This document shows positions 4,956-5,193 of a stretch of 5,193 nucleotides of DNA, piece by piece. This DNA is from JBAYNS01 sp041678625 (lineage in GTDB: Bacteria > Patescibacteriota > Gracilibacteria > Peribacterales > Peribacteraceae), in contig JBAYNS010000095.1 of assembly GCA_041678625.1 (NCBI GenBank), forward strand, positions 1-5,193, given 5' to 3'. How positions within the stretch are numbered: position 1 is the first letter of the stretch; each line of letters opens with the position of its first letter. Both the position numbers and the translations under genes were made by a program. Under the pieces are notes generated by a model that was not told the origin of the DNA, ran no database searches, and saw only the letters and a list, made by a program, of their open reading frames with translations.

Positions 4956-5193
4956 ATGGTTATTGCAATGCCGATGGACACCTCTCGTTGGCCACAACCT
5001 CGGAATCAGCGCAAGGGATTCCTTCTCTTGGATGTGCTGCTTGGCATAACAATTTTTTCAATTTTCGTGGGCTTTGCGAGCTTTTCACTCCTCTTCAGTG
5101 AACAGCTGGCCATGAAGAGCGGTGATCGCGCGCGCGCGTACGCGCTCAGCGAACAGGCGCTGGAAGCAGCGCGCAGCATTCGCAATAGCGGAT
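4956..5193 (+). CDS. Type IV prepilin, N-terminal part (3' end outside window)
   Basis: There are 79 codons with no stop before the window ends. A hydrophilic leader ends in NQRKG, the predicted prepilin peptidase site G21/F22. The mature protein starts FLLLDVLLGITIFSIFVGF, the hydrophobic alpha1 helix that anchors pilins and packs the filament core. Then comes the amphipathic continuation with 'RARAYALSEQALEAARSIRN', a pattern typical of T4P and type II secretion (pseudo)pilins in which the helix faces the globular head. Mature position +5 is Asp, not the near-invariant Glu. The start at 4956 is chosen for the AGGAGGA upstream; 4968 or 4974 would give shorter leaders of 17 or 15 residues. 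The gene lies 103 nt after the modular pilin gene, across a terminator, so it probably has separate or read-through transcription. Whether it is a major or minor pilin cannot be judged without the rest. Confidence 0.87.
   Translation, partial: MVIAMPMDTSRWPQPRNQRKGFLLLDVLLGITIFSIFVGFASFSLLFSEQLAMKSGDRARAYALSEQALEAARSIRNSG

Noticed and set aside
1..5193. Recoded genetic code (TGA as glycine, as in Gracilibacteria)
   Set aside because: Complete, family-matching genes are read in full with no in-frame TGA, and all three seen stops are TAA. Nothing requires recoding, although three stops are too few to prove the standard code.

Overview
The window is part of a chromosomal type IV pilus (T4P) gene cluster, read entirely on the + strand. 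It suggests a Gram-negative-like or Candidate Phyla Radiation (CPR) type bacterium. The GspH-like pilin core, the 'ALSEQALEAARSIR' pilin motif, the Asp-rich calcium-type repeats and the 'CSCEQLL' tail resemble what I remember from CPR genomes, perhaps Peregrinibacteria. This assignment is from memory and is not proven by the sequence. All three visible stop codons are TAA and the long reading frames contain no in-frame TGA, so nothing here suggests the TGA-to-glycine code of Gracilibacteria.

Layout. (1) 2-334: the last 110 codons of a PilB/GspE assembly ATPase, including its C-terminal zinc-knuckle cysteine pair. (2) 321-1784: a PilC/GspF inner-membrane platform protein. It overlaps pilB by 14 nt and carries an unusual Lys/Glu-rich N-terminal extension of about 120 residues. 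(3) 1817-4852: a 1011-residue giant modular pilin. A complete small GspH-like pilin unit (about residues 1-143) is followed by about 870 residues of extracellular modules: two blocks of 28-residue calcium-type Asp repeats, a duplicated Cys-bounded module of about 178 residues, an unrecognised central domain, an Asp/Thr-rich linker, an 'ICHFPPGN' motif segment and a Cys-containing tail. (4) 4868-4901: a strong rho-independent terminator. (5) 4956-5193: the 5' part of a second, ordinary-looking prepilin gene with its own good Shine-Dalgarno sequence, running off the window.

Working model. PilB powers and PilC anchors assembly of a pilus. The 1011-residue protein would be incorporated through its pilin N-terminus and would display a large calcium-stabilised, disulfide-braced array, most plausibly at the tip as an adhesin or surface sensor. 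Neither the sequence nor the recognised families establish a ligand. The modular pilin is the most novel element of the window. No RNA gene, CRISPR array, insertion sequence or minus-strand gene could be supported. The only gene-free stretch of any size is 4853-4955, which holds the terminator and a ribosome binding site.
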